The notes under the pieces were generated by a model, which was not told where the DNA came from, searched no databases, and saw only the letters and a program-made list of their open reading frames with translations. Source: Armatimonadota bacterium (GTDB taxonomy: Bacteria > Armatimonadota > UBA5829 > DTJY01). Taken from it: DNA of 64,000 bases. Positions 1 through 8,057 of the stretch are shown here, in pieces. The position numbers and the translations under genes were made by a program. Every line of letters begins with the position of its first letter. The stretch's first letter is position 1. The DNA lies in contig JAIMAU010000002.1 of assembly GCA_023511795.1 (NCBI GenBank), forward strand, positions 124,001 through 188,000. Direction: 5' to 3'.

Positions 1-706
1 CGTCGACAATTCCTCCTCGGGCAACATTAATGATGCGCACTCCTGGCTTCATTTTTTCAATCTCATCTTTGCCGATTGAGCCCTTTGTATCTTTTGTTGC
101 TGGTACGTGGATTGTAATATAGTCACTTCTTCTAAGGAGTTCATCCATGCTAACAAGCTCGACGCCTATCTTGCTGGCGTACTCTTCGGAAACGAATGGA
201 TCGTATGCTATGATGTCCATCTCGAAGCTTTGCGCCCGCTTGGCAACAGCGCTTCCAATCTTTCCAAGCCCATAGATACCCAGCGTTTTTCCATAGAGCT
301 CATTACCGACGAATTTGCTTCGTTTCCACTCGCCAGCGCGCAATGAGGCATGCCCTTGGGGGATATTCCGTGCGAGAGCTAGCATCATTGCCATCGTAAG
401 CTCAGCAGCAGCAATAGTGTTCCCGCCGGGTGAATTGACAACAATGATTCCTTTCTCGGTAGCAACAGGGACATCAATGTTGTCTACGCCGACGCCTGCC
501 CGGCCGATGATTTTCATGTTTTTTGCTGCTTCGAGAACATCGGCTGTGACTTTTGTCTCGCTTCGAACAATCAGAGCATCATAGTCGCCGATAATCTCGA
601 TTAGCTTGGATTTCTCCAATCCGGTCTTTACATCTACGTCGAAATGCTTCTGGAGAATTTCAATTCCTTCTTTTGCGACAGGATCGCTTACTAAGATCCT
701 TGGCAT
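1..706 (-). CDS. serA: D-3-phosphoglycerate dehydrogenase, C-terminus beyond the window
   Basis: Catalyses NAD-dependent oxidation of 3-phosphoglycerate, the first step of serine synthesis, in the cytoplasm. About 235 codons are visible and the frame is still open at base 1, so the C-terminal part lies outside. The start ATG is at 706. Residues 1-100 form the substrate-binding lobe (RAGVGVDNID loop, then NSPGGNT), followed by a Rossmann fold with the dinucleotide loop GIYGLGKIG and the conserved NVARGGIVD segment at the window edge. These are hallmark SerA/hydroxyacid dehydrogenase motifs. Whether a C-terminal ACT domain exists cannot be seen. A good promoter and a hairpin-rich leader precede it. 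Other D-2-hydroxyacid dehydrogenases are possible, but the N-terminal lobe reads as SerA. Confidence 0.93.
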   Translation of the reverse strand, partial: MPRILVSDPVAKEGIEILQKHFDVDVKTGLEKSKLIEIIGDYDALIVRSETKVTADVLEAAKNMKIIGRAGVGVDNIDVPVATEKGIIVVNSPGGNTIAAAELTMAMMLALARNIPQGHASLRAGEWKRSKFVGNELYGKTLGIYGLGKIGSAVAKRAQSFEMDIIAYDPFVSEEYASKIGVELVSMDELLRRSDYITIHVPATKDTKGSIGKDEIEKMKPGVRIINVARGGIVD

Positions 707-735
707 ACCCACCTCGTCCTTCCAGTTCTTGCCAT

Positions 736-774
736 CTACTCCTTTGGCACATATGCCAGGCATGCCTGGAGTAG
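736..774 (-). promoter_or_regulatory. hairpin in the serA 5' leader
   Basis: On the minus strand, CTACTCC (774-768) and GGAGTAG (742-736) can pair as a 7-bp stem that encloses the inverted repeats AGGCATGCCT and TGGCATATGTGCCA. The element lies between the serA promoter and its start codon, so it would be in the leader RNA. The GGAG part of the closing stem is about 30 nt upstream of the ATG, so direct SD masking is not obvious. A regulatory role is inference; no known riboswitch class is recognised. Confidence 0.35.
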
Positions 775-802
775 CCGGCAATTAGTTTACCCGAACAATG
801 AG

Positions 803-832
803 ATGATACACCAAGCTAAGTGAAAATGTCAA
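803..832 (-). promoter_or_regulatory. sigma70-type promoter for serA
   Basis: Minus strand TTGACA (832-827), an 18-base spacer and TATCAT (808-803). The -35 box is a perfect consensus. Transcription would start near 796, giving a leader of about 90 nt before the serA ATG. Confidence 0.7.
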
Positions 833-837
833 TCGAA

Positions 838-1572
838 CTATTGGCCATGCTCGAGCCGCATCTCGGGAGCAGAGCGGTGGATGTAAAAAGGAACGAGCAA
901 AAGGGGGTCGGATGTTTCACCGGCAGCAATTTTTTCTAAGGTCAGCCTCGCTAGAATTGAAGCCTTTGGATAGGAAAGCCATTTGGATGCCGGGACTACC
1001 CGGTCGCCAAGCGACTTGCTTAGTTCTTCCAAGGCGTCCTCTACGCCGTCCCCGCAGAAAATGATTCTGCGCTCTGATTTCTGGCTTTTTGTTTTGGGAT
1101 GTGGGGAGAGATTCTGGGCCATCTTAATTACTTCATTTATTGGTCCAGCCGAGTAGTCGGTAATCTGCTTAATTTTTCCATTGCATGTGTGAAAGAAAGC
1201 CCAGTATACCTCACCCTTTCGAACTTTCACAAGCGGACAGACGGTCGCATTGGGAAGGTAATCGAATTGATGGGCTAGAAGGTCGAGTGTGATGATTCCA
1301 ACGATTGGGATATTGAGCACTTGAGCAAGGGTTTTTGCTGTTGCAACTCCGATTCGCAAGCCAGTAAACGATCCAGGTCCGAGTGAAACCCCAATGCAGT
1401 TAAGGTCTTTAATTCTCAGGGTGCAGTCTTTAAGCATTGAAACAATATCTGGCATCAACCGCCGAGAGAGGTCCATTTTGTGAGCAAAGTTGTATTCGGC
1501 GAGTAGGTTATTCTCGTCGGCAACTGCGATGCTTGAGGTGTCTGTTGTTGTATCTAATGTCAATACTTTCAT
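838..1572 (-). CDS. tsaB: tRNA threonylcarbamoyladenosine biosynthesis protein TsaB
   Basis: TsaB is the non-catalytic partner of TsaD in forming the universal t6A37 modification on ANN-decoding tRNAs. The protein starts MKVLTLDTTTDTSS, the phosphate-1-like segment of the ASKHA fold, and has the family signature SLGPGSFTGLRIG around residues 68-80, followed by VKVRKGEVYWAFF. Its length of 244 residues is normal for TsaB. I chose the ATG at 1572 rather than the in-frame GTG at 1578 because homologs begin at this methionine; no clear SD is visible for either. The shorter sequence around IIFCGDGVEDALEE is the variable C-terminal half. It is a single gene convergent with nothing, reading towards serA. 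Confidence 0.92.
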   Translation of the reverse strand: MKVLTLDTTTDTSSIAVADENNLLAEYNFAHKMDLSRRLMPDIVSMLKDCTLRIKDLNCIGVSLGPGSFTGLRIGVATAKTLAQVLNIPIVGIITLDLLAHQFDYLPNATVCPLVKVRKGEVYWAFFHTCNGKIKQITDYSAGPINEVIKMAQNLSPHPKTKSQKSERRIIFCGDGVEDALEELSKSLGDRVVPASKWLSYPKASILARLTLEKIAAGETSDPLLLVPFYIHRSAPEMRLEHGQ

Positions 1573-1614
1573 TGGCACATGTAATTATATTCCCACGTGT
1601 CGATACGGTCAATG

Positions 1615-1643
1615 TTGCCAAACCAAGGCTTGCGTGGTAGAAT
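1615..1643 (+). promoter_or_regulatory. sigma70-type promoter for the STN gene pair
   Basis: TTGCCA (1615-1620), a 17-base spacer and TAGAAT (1638-1643). It lies about 70 bases ahead of the TTG start at 1712 and probably drives the coupled genes up to 4921. Confidence 0.6.
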
Positions 1644-1711
1644 GCGAATAGTAGACCCTCAGTTTGGGCATATACGCCTTAGGCATTTTCTACAATTAAG
1701 GAGTGATAACC

Positions 1712-2404
1712 TTGAGGGTGCCCGTAAAATTAGGATTCCTCTTGTATTTGATACTAATTCTTGCCTTCGCGTTGCCTGCGGTTGCTCAGAAGACTTTTGA
1801 CTTTGAGAAACTCAAGAAGCAAGTGGACATTACGCTTGTTAACGGGTCAATGGTGGATGCAATGGAGGCGTTAGCAAAGCAGGCGGATATTGAGATTGCC
1901 GCTCCTGCTTTTCCCGAAAAAGGTATTAGCACGAGCCTAAAGGGTCAGCCGCTCAAGGTGGTCCTCGATATGCTTACGAAGATGACAGGTCTGTCTTGGT
2001 ATATTGAAGGCAGCATCATTGTATTCAGGCGGCCAGCGGAGGTAGCCACAAAAGATGTGCCCGAAAAGCCGCTAGATAAGCTCACTCCGGAAGAGTACAT
2101 GACTGAAGTACTAAAATCGCTCGATGGCGCTCAGCTTTTTAAACTTTCGCGTGGATTTCCGCTTTCATATGCTGAGCTCACTCCTTTCCAGCAGGAGATT
2201 CTCAGGGCGATGCTTGCTTCGCCCACGGTTGGCCTGACCGAAGCGGGCCAAGTTGTTAAATCTTTGCCAAAGCCCGAGGAAACAGTGTTGCTATTTCGTA
2301 TAATTCCTTACTTGCTTATTCCGAGGCCTGATTTGAAGGAAGATCTTGCCTTACGCATGGATTCGATGCCTTATATATACCTAAAGAAGGTGATGGTGCC
2401 TTAA
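1712..2404 (+). CDS. exported STN-domain protein
   Basis: The protein opens with a clear signal peptide: a basic start, a long hydrophobic run (LLYLILILAFALP) and a cleavage site near AVAQ. Residues of about 30-110 match the secretin/TonB short N-terminal (STN) fold: repeated beta-alpha units with SMVDAMEALAKQADIEI and PLKVVLDMLTKMTGLSW. The rest (about 120 residues) is helical and unrecognised. There is no secretin pore or TonB barrel, so this is an orphan STN protein of about 230 residues. I chose TTG at 1712 because AAGGAG at 1698-1703 lies 8 bases ahead; the upstream GTG at 1703 overlaps that SD. Its stop overlaps the next start (TAATG), indicating translational coupling. Function unknown; three other STN proteins occur in the window. 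Confidence 0.72.
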   Translation: MRVPVKLGFLLYLILILAFALPAVAQKTFDFEKLKKQVDITLVNGSMVDAMEALAKQADIEIAAPAFPEKGISTSLKGQPLKVVLDMLTKMTGLSWYIEGSIIVFRRPAEVATKDVPEKPLDKLTPEEYMTEVLKSLDGAQLFKLSRGFPLSYAELTPFQQEILRAMLASPTVGLTEAGQVVKSLPKPEETVLLFRIIPYLLIPRPDLKEDLALRMDSMPYIYLKKVMVP

Positions 2405-4452
2405 TGGCGGTTGCAAATTTGGAAATTGAGAACTGGAATTCTGACTTTCCGGCACTCTCTAGGAGAGGATGCAGGTTTAGCTTCTCTCAATTTATGCGGG
2501 CTTTCTTAGCAACCCTGCTGGTTATTCCGGCGGGTTGTGCGCTTGCCCAAGCCGAACGCGCGGGAGAGTTGAATTGGGCGGCGGATGAGAGAATGATCGC
2601 ATCGGTCACGATTCCGGCTGAAGTGATGCCTTTGAAGGAATTGTGCTCAGTATTAAGCAAACAAACGAGCTCGGAGTTTTACGTAGACCAGAGGCTTGAG
2701 GAAACAAAAATCGTCGTTCACATTGGGGAAACTCGCCTCAAGAGCATAATGAACATGGTTGAGGCAATCACCGGTTTCCAATGGCGGTTAGTGGATGATG
2801 TCTTTTTTCTAACGCGAGATGCCCGCGGTTCTGCAGTAATGGCTTGGAGGGAACGATATTTGGAAGCCAAGAAAGCTCAAGAGGCTGGCAATCTTGAGGC
2901 AGACGTTCGACGTTGGCTTAATATGACTATGCCGTTCCTGCCAAGCGTTGATCCTGCATGGCAGCTTACGCCACTCCAGCAAGAGCAGATTGCTTATCAG
3001 CAAGCGATCTCGTTGCTTACCTTGACACCATCGCAGGTGGATTGGCTGAACGCTGCTCTTCGTGCTGCTGGTTTCAAGACAAGCGAGGTAATGACGCCGG
3101 TTGACCAGCTTGCAGTGGATCTTCGAGAAGTCCCTGTGAAACTAAACGCTGCCATGATAATACGTTCGAAGAGCGGCGACTTTCTCATTGAAAAGCCGCT
3201 TATGCCTATTATGCCAAAGGTTGCCCCGCCTGCACCTCCTAAAGTTGGAACAATTAAAATTGATGAAGTCAGGGAAAAGGAAGAGGAAAAAAAGATTGCA
3301 ATTAAGGACAAGCTCCAAGGGTTATGGATTACTAATGTAGACCTCGATGGCCTAGATGATGTTGTGAGTCTTGCTAAAGCACAAGGTTTTGATACTATTT
3401 TCGTCCCAATATTTGGGGCTGGACAGCCAATCTATCCAAGCAAAATATTTACCCAAGATAGGAAATATGCTGACGATGATCCGCTTAAGAAGGCAATTGC
3501 TTTGGCACATGGGCAAGGCTTAAAGTTGATTGGTGTGTTGGATGTGACACTTTGGGGTGATGCCGAGCATCCTGCTCCTCTGGTAATTGCAAGCCATCCC
3601 AGCATCCAAGATTGCAACCTTCTCGGCAGGCGTTATGCTGAACAAGAGGTTTGGCAGAACGCCGAGATGCAAAATCTCAAACCGAAGTCTGCGGACGTTA
3701 TTCCGGTTGCGGAGGCTAAAACCTCTGGCAAGGAGGTTTACATCTGCCCGGCTTCGTCCCAGGCGGCAAGGCTTCTGAAATCATTATTAGCCGAATTGAG
3801 CCTTAACTATGAACTTGATGGTATTTGCCTCGATCGAGTTGATTATGCGCACAGTAAGCCTTTTATAGTAGCTGGGCAGGACCTCACGCCGCCATTTGGA
3901 TACACGGTGGAGGTGCGTAAAGAAATGATTCGCCTTCACCAAATTGATCCTATCGATGTTGATTTGTGGGGGGTGCGAACTGACGCTGATGCGCAAGCTT
4001 TGGCATTATGGGATAAGTTTCGGCGGGGGAAGCTCATAGGTCTTTTGACGGAACTTTCAAAGCAGTTTAAGATGGACAATCCTAACGGCATTTTTGCGGT
4101 GACCGTTGATCTTGCTTCTGATAGCCAGTCACCTGTTCACTGGGCGGAGGTGCCCAAAGTTGATGCTCTCATTCCAAAACTTACATTGGCAAAGTCCGAG
4201 AGTGAGGGCACATATGTTTATTCACAAAGCGAGGCAGAGGCGATAGTCAGCTTGAACCGTGCATCTCTCAAAGCTGCTGCAGTAATCCCGGCGGCCGGTG
4301 AGTTTGGTGCCGAAAGGCTAGCTGAGCAGATTACAGCATTGAGCCGAGTTGTTAAATTGGCGAAAGATGAAAACCTTGGGGGCTATATACTTATCGGCGA
4401 TGTTTCTGGTCTGAGAGCGGCTTTGGAGGCGATTGGCAAACAGGTGCCATGA
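2404..4452 (+). CDS. exported STN-domain protein fused to a glycosidase-like (GHL10-type) domain
   Basis: Residues 31-50 form a signal peptide (MRAFLATLLVIPAGC, possibly a lipobox), so the mature start may be internal, yet the ATG at 2404 overlaps the preceding stop. Residues of about 60-145 repeat the STN pattern (MPLKELCSVLSKQTSSEFYV, then TGFQWRLVDDVFFLTR). A proline/lysine-rich linker near residues 275-300 leads to a TIM-barrel-like region (LQGLWITNVDLDGLDDVV, AKAQGFDTIFVPIF, GQGLKLIGVLDVTLW, ELDGICLDRVDYAH) that resembles the putative glycosyl hydrolase families GHL10/DUF4015, in which a barrel strand ending DRVDY is typical. Fusion of an orphan STN module to a glycosidase-like barrel is unusual. 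Substrate unknown; a sugar or peptidoglycan ligand is inference. Confidence 0.68.
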   Translation: MAVANLEIENWNSDFPALSRRGCRFSFSQFMRAFLATLLVIPAGCALAQAERAGELNWAADERMIASVTIPAEVMPLKELCSVLSKQTSSEFYVDQRLEETKIVVHIGETRLKSIMNMVEAITGFQWRLVDDVFFLTRDARGSAVMAWRERYLEAKKAQEAGNLEADVRRWLNMTMPFLPSVDPAWQLTPLQQEQIAYQQAISLLTLTPSQVDWLNAALRAAGFKTSEVMTPVDQLAVDLREVPVKLNAAMIIRSKSGDFLIEKPLMPIMPKVAPPAPPKVGTIKIDEVREKEEEKKIAIKDKLQGLWITNVDLDGLDDVVSLAKAQGFDTIFVPIFGAGQPIYPSKIFTQDRKYADDDPLKKAIALAHGQGLKLIGVLDVTLWGDAEHPAPLVIASHPSIQDCNLLGRRYAEQEVWQNAEMQNLKPKSADVIPVAEAKTSGKEVYICPASSQAARLLKSLLAELSLNYELDGICLDRVDYAHSKPFIVAGQDLTPPFGYTVEVRKEMIRLHQIDPIDVDLWGVRTDADAQALALWDKFRRGKLIGLLTELSKQFKMDNPNGIFAVTVDLASDSQSPVHWAEVPKVDALIPKLTLAKSESEGTYVYSQSEAEAIVSLNRASLKAAAVIPAAGEFGAERLAEQITALSRVVKLAKDENLGGYILIGDVSGLRAALEAIGKQVP

Positions 4453-4453
4453 C

Positions 4454-4921
4454 ATGAAGCTAATCTGTGTCGCTGGACTTCCTGGCACTGGCAAAACCCA
4501 CCTAGCTATGCGCCTAGCAGATGAGATGGGCGCACTTCGTTTGAGTCGTGATGAAGTTAGGGCAAAGCTCTTCACCACACCGAGTTACTCAAATTCCGAG
4601 AAGGCTTTAGCTTTCGGTGCTATGCTCTTCATTGCCCGGTATTTTCTAAGCCAAGGCAGGGACGTTATCCTTGAAGGAATGCCGTTTTCTAGGCGGTCCG
4701 AGCGTGATGCTGCAAGAGCGCTTGCGAAGGAGGTGGGTGCGGAATTCGAGTTGCTCTATTGTGTCTGCCCAGATGAGGTTGCCCTCCAGAGAATTGCTCT
4801 GCAGGACCATCCGGCTGCAGATCGAAATGAAGACCTTTACTACCAGGTTAAGGCACGTTTTGAGCCAATTGGGGAAGATGAGGGTGCGGTTGTAGTCGAT
4901 ACCGGGCAATCTGTTGATTAG
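4454..4921 (+). CDS. P-loop ATPase/kinase of the AAA_33 (zeta-toxin-like kinase) type
   Basis: A 155-residue cytoplasmic protein beginning MKLICVAGLPGTGKTHLA, with the Walker A loop GLPGTGKT at residues 8-15. SRDEVRAKLF, and later EGMPFSRRSERD, follow the pattern of small P-loop kinases that phosphorylate small molecules (AAA_33 family). The C-terminal part has the arginine-bearing lid expected of nucleoside-kinase-like folds. The start ATG lies one base after the upstream TGA, so it is probably translated with the STN pair. No partner antitoxin is present, so a toxin role is not supported. Substrate unknown. Confidence 0.7.
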   Translation: MKLICVAGLPGTGKTHLAMRLADEMGALRLSRDEVRAKLFTTPSYSNSEKALAFGAMLFIARYFLSQGRDVILEGMPFSRRSERDAARALAKEVGAEFELLYCVCPDEVALQRIALQDHPAADRNEDLYYQVKARFEPIGEDEGAVVVDTGQSVD

Positions 4922-4959
4922 GGCACTTTCGATTTAAGGCAACAATACCTTGGTGAACA

Positions 4960-5664
4960 TTACCAACTTTTTGCCCAATCCGTAGCCGTTTGAATTTTCC
5001 AAAGGTTGCCTGTAGCTACTAGGTAAATAAATGAGCCGCCCAGGAAAATGAGAAATAGAGCGCAAATCTGCACTATTGCGCGATAGATATTTGTGCTCAG
5101 GAGCCTTCGCCCGCTAGCAACAGCTGCACCAACTATCAAGTACCAGATGATGTCTCCCATGCTATGGCCTACATAGAATGCTCCGAGTGCCCAGAGCACG
5201 TTTTGGCGAAGTCCTGCGAAAAAAGTTATTCCAGCAAGACCAATTGTTGCCCACCAAATAATCCAGTAAGGATTTGTAATACTTACTGCCATTCCGGTAA
5301 GCATGGAGTTCAGCATGGAACCTTTGGATTGGGTTTCTCGGTGAGATGTTTTTGTTGAGGGAGGGTCGAGGGCGCCGCACCGAGCGTCATGAAACATGCT
5401 CCAGCCCATAAAAAGAAGCGTTATTCCTCCGATAATGGCGATTCCGCCAGTTATTGGCTTCATCCTAAGGACGTGACCCAAGCCGGAAAATAGAAAGATA
5501 ACTAAAATAAGTTCCAGGGTCACGTGACCTACGACGAGAAGCACTGACGAAACGAAGCCTTTCTTTGCAGTCTGGGCAATGGTTACCGTAAGTAGTGGTC
5601 CAGGCATTAGTGCTCCCGAAAGGGCCACCATGAACGATGATATAAAGATTGCGCTCAGTGTCAA
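4960..5664 (-). CDS. LysE/RhtB-family amino acid exporter
   Basis: A 234-residue inner-membrane protein with about six hydrophobic segments. The N-terminus has the LysE signature FMVALSGALMPGPLLTVTIAQT, in which the proline-glycine-proline motif follows the first helix, and the central segment has SITNPYWIIWW, also conserved. LysE proteins export basic or other amino acids. The TTG start at 5664 is set by AAAGGAG eight bases upstream. It stands alone and faces the tail of the kinase gene. A basic insert near residues 85-110 (DPPSTKTSHRE) is the cytoplasmic loop. The substrate cannot be told. Confidence 0.88.
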   Translation of the reverse strand: MTLSAIFISSFMVALSGALMPGPLLTVTIAQTAKKGFVSSVLLVVGHVTLELILVIFLFSGLGHVLRMKPITGGIAIIGGITLLFMGWSMFHDARCGALDPPSTKTSHRETQSKGSMLNSMLTGMAVSITNPYWIIWWATIGLAGITFFAGLRQNVLWALGAFYVGHSMGDIIWYLIVGAAVASGRRLLSTNIYRAIVQICALFLIFLGGSFIYLVATGNLWKIQTATDWAKSW

Positions 5665-5760
5665 AGCGGTTTCTCCTTTGTTTCAGGGTTTGAAGGTTCT
5701 GAGTCATTATGCACTCATCGGGATAATTAGTATAGCAAAAACGAAGCGAATGGGAAATTA

Positions 5761-5805
5761 AAAAGAGGAGTACCGCAGCAAGGAATAATGCGGTACTCCT
5801 CTTTT
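5761..5805. terminator. bidirectional intrinsic terminator
   Basis: A perfect 17-bp stem: 5761-5777 pairs with 5789-5805 around an 11-base loop, with the sequence ending CTCCTCTTTTTAG on the plus strand and the equivalent T-run on the minus strand. It lies 45 bases past the stop of the minus-strand gene at 5850 and is the likely end of that transcript, insulating the LysE gene. Confidence 0.88.
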
Positions 5806-5849
5806 TAGTTTGTTGATTATCTATTCTGATTTAAGGATAACCACTAAGC

Positions 5850-7049
5850 CTACATCTCCTCTTCGGGCATTGGTGCGGGAGACATCTCTTCCTGGTTTGT
5901 CTGTGGTGGAGTCGTCGCGGAAACTCCCGGCATTGTCATAGTTCCGCTCTGTCTTGGAAACATAATAAGCGATGAAATTACCGCGTTATTTAAAGTGGGT
6001 GGCTTTTCGGCAAATGCCCTGCAGGCTTCTGGGCTCGCGTCGAAGCGCATAAAGTTGTCCTCGGAAGAGGTTGCTACGCACATAGCATTGGAAATGGCGC
6101 TTGAAGTGCCGACTATTTGTGCGGCCCCAATAATGACCCCGGTCTCGGGTGAGCAAATTGGAACAATCTTCGTATTTAGGCCGGCTGGGAAAGCAAGATT
6201 GTGCTCTTTTAGCTTGTTGTTAATCATCTGGTTCCAGCTTGAGCTCATCCTGTTGATAGTATCCCTGATATCCATGCCTGTTCGAATCATATCCATGGAT
6301 ATGAAATTCGACGGCAGGCCTACAACACCTACACCGTTTACTCGCATAAGCGTCCCTGTAGTTGATGTGCCAGTAATCGGCACAAATGTCCAGACCACCG
6401 CATCGTCCGAAGTTGATGAGTAGTAGACTACAGATTTCACAAGGTCAAGCCTGCTCTGGGGACCTGCTACGGTCACACTACCCAATGTATTGCCGGTAGA
6501 TGAGTCCAGCAGCGGAAGAGTTTTTGTCGGAGAATTCTGCCACATTATTAGTTCTTCACGGGCGCCGGCAACTCTTACGGCTATTGGCTCAATTTGCATT
6601 GCAATCTTGCTAGGCTGGCCACCAAGAGCTACTACGGTTGTTCGCGCCCATAGACTTGCTAGTCTGCCAGGCGTTCTATTAAAGGCGCGTGCTGATTTAG
6701 AGTCCGCGGTAACAATCACGTAGTCGCCGAGGACAACTACCCAATTGCCGTTTACCTGGGCGACACGCACATTTTCCCAGTTCTGACCTGCTGAGAAGGC
6801 ATTGTTGAGCCTTTCTGCAACGATTCTGGCGCGTTGAATGGGGCTCATACCTCCGGCCGAGGCAGGAATACGCATAGCAAATCGGCCATCTATGAAGATA
6901 TCCGCCGCTGCTGGCAATCCAGGTTGCATAGCGGGAGCCGCTTTAACTGTAGCACGAAGTTGTTGGTTTGCCTGTGCCATTAGTGCGTAGCTAGCTAGCA
7001 AAACCAAACTCAAGATTAGCATGGCGCGAATTAAAGTGCTTGTTTTCAT
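5850..7049 (-). CDS. exported protein of unknown function
   Basis: A 399-residue protein with a good signal peptide (MKTSTLIRAMLILSLVLLAS, cleavage near ALMAQA). After it come two similar mixed alpha/beta stretches: AADIFIDGRFAMRIPASA and the segment RVAQVNGNWVVVLGDYVIVTAD at about residues 95-120. The C-terminus is proline/glutamate rich (SPAPMPEEEM) and probably unstructured. I do not recognise the family; there are no catalytic motifs or membrane anchors. AGGAGG lies 6-7 bases ahead of the ATG. The gene is monocistronic, ended by the strong terminator at 5761-5805. Alternatives such as a periplasmic binding or scaffolding protein remain open. Confidence 0.65.
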   Translation of the reverse strand: MKTSTLIRAMLILSLVLLASYALMAQANQQLRATVKAAPAMQPGLPAAADIFIDGRFAMRIPASAGGMSPIQRARIVAERLNNAFSAGQNWENVRVAQVNGNWVVVLGDYVIVTADSKSARAFNRTPGRLASLWARTTVVALGGQPSKIAMQIEPIAVRVAGAREELIMWQNSPTKTLPLLDSSTGNTLGSVTVAGPQSRLDLVKSVVYYSSTSDDAVVWTFVPITGTSTTGTLMRVNGVGVVGLPSNFISMDMIRTGMDIRDTINRMSSSWNQMINNKLKEHNLAFPAGLNTKIVPICSPETGVIIGAAQIVGTSSAISNAMCVATSSEDNFMRFDASPEACRAFAEKPPTLNNAVISSLIMFPRQSGTMTMPGVSATTPPQTNQEEMSPAPMPEEEM

Positions 7050-7233
7050 ATAACTTCCTCCTTTCGAACGTTGTTCGCTTCAGTATAATCTTCCACTTTT
7101 TAGGCTAATAAAAACTTTGAATTTTTATGATGCGGTTTATTTGCATAAGTAGGTTTTTCTTGTTTAAAAGATGTATCAGAGGTTGTCAGAGATTATAATT
7201 CTTCGGAGTTCGGGCCGAGGCTAGCATATTGGG

Positions 7234-7263
7234 TTGATTATAGTAAATGTCAAACACTATAAT
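7234..7263 (+). promoter_or_regulatory. sigma70-type promoter for the glycosyltransferase gene
   Basis: TTGATT (7234-7239), an 18-base spacer and a perfect TATAAT (7258-7263). Transcription would begin near 7270, about 47 bases before the chosen ATG. Confidence 0.65.
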
Positions 7264-7316
7264 GTCAATTGCGTAAATGTTTAAGCTCATGCGTTTGATT
7301 ACGCATGGAGGGTGCA

Positions 7317-8045
7317 ATGCGTGGCATAGTAGTTGTACCAACTTATAATGAGAGAGACAACATTGTTCAGTTAATTGAGGCCGTAATGAAAATCCCGATA
7401 GAACTGGACATGCTAATTGTTGACGATAACTCCCCCGACTGCACCGCCGATTTAGTTGAACAAATAAGCTTGACAAATGCCCGGGTTCATCTGATGAGGC
7501 GCACTGGGAATCGAGGTTTTGGCCCTTCTTATGTTGATGGTTTCAAGTGGGCGCTTGCAAAAGGATACGATGCGATATTCAGCATGGATGCGGATTTTTC
7601 GCATGATCCAGAAAGTTTGCCAAGCTTGGCGAAGGCATTAGAAGAACATGATATGGTACTAGGTTCGCGATACTTTGAAGGTCGCGTAAGTGTTGTGAAC
7701 TGGCCTCTGTTTCGGCTTTTTCTGAGCGTGTTTGCCGGAAGGTATGTACGATTAATCACTGGTTTAAAGGTTGGAGATCCCACAACTGGGTTCAGAGGTT
7801 TCCGAAGGCATGTGCTTGAATCGATTAATCTTGATACAATCAAATCCAACGGCTACTCTTTCCTTGTCGAGACTCTTTATCGCGCGTATAAGTGTGGTTT
7901 TGACATAGCGGAAGTTCCTATCATATTCACTGAAAGGAGAGAGGGAAGCTCAAAGATGTCAAGAAAAATAATGTTTGAAGCTGCGTTAATGCCTTGGCGT
8001 TTAAGGTTCGGCCGCTTCCGCCCTCCCAAATCTTGTAAACCTTAG
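7317..8045 (+). CDS. polyprenol-phosphate mannosyltransferase-like GT2 glycosyltransferase
   Basis: A 242-residue family 2 glycosyltransferase. Beginning MRGIVVVPTYNERDN, it has the nucleotide-binding DDNSPD at about residues 38-43, FSMDADFSHDPE with the metal-binding DAD, GSRYFEG, and TGFRGFRR, all conserved in dolichyl- or polyprenol-phosphate mannose synthases (DPM1-like). These load a sugar on a lipid carrier at the inner face of the membrane for later transfer outside. No C-terminal membrane segment exists, as in the soluble DPM1 type. GGAGG lies 4 bases before ATG 7317, so I prefer this to ATG 7305, which overlaps the SD. It ends 13 bases from the convergent GT2 gene. Confidence 0.87.
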   Translation: MRGIVVVPTYNERDNIVQLIEAVMKIPIELDMLIVDDNSPDCTADLVEQISLTNARVHLMRRTGNRGFGPSYVDGFKWALAKGYDAIFSMDADFSHDPESLPSLAKALEEHDMVLGSRYFEGRVSVVNWPLFRLFLSVFAGRYVRLITGLKVGDPTTGFRGFRRHVLESINLDTIKSNGYSFLVETLYRAYKCGFDIAEVPIIFTERREGSSKMSRKIMFEAALMPWRLRFGRFRPPKSCKP

Positions 8046-8057
8046 TGAAGAGCGTAG

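Noticed and set aside
4454-4921. P-loop protein as a zeta toxin with antitoxin
   Set aside because: No epsilon-type antitoxin or other toxin-antitoxin gene lies beside it; the fold is a general small-molecule kinase fold.
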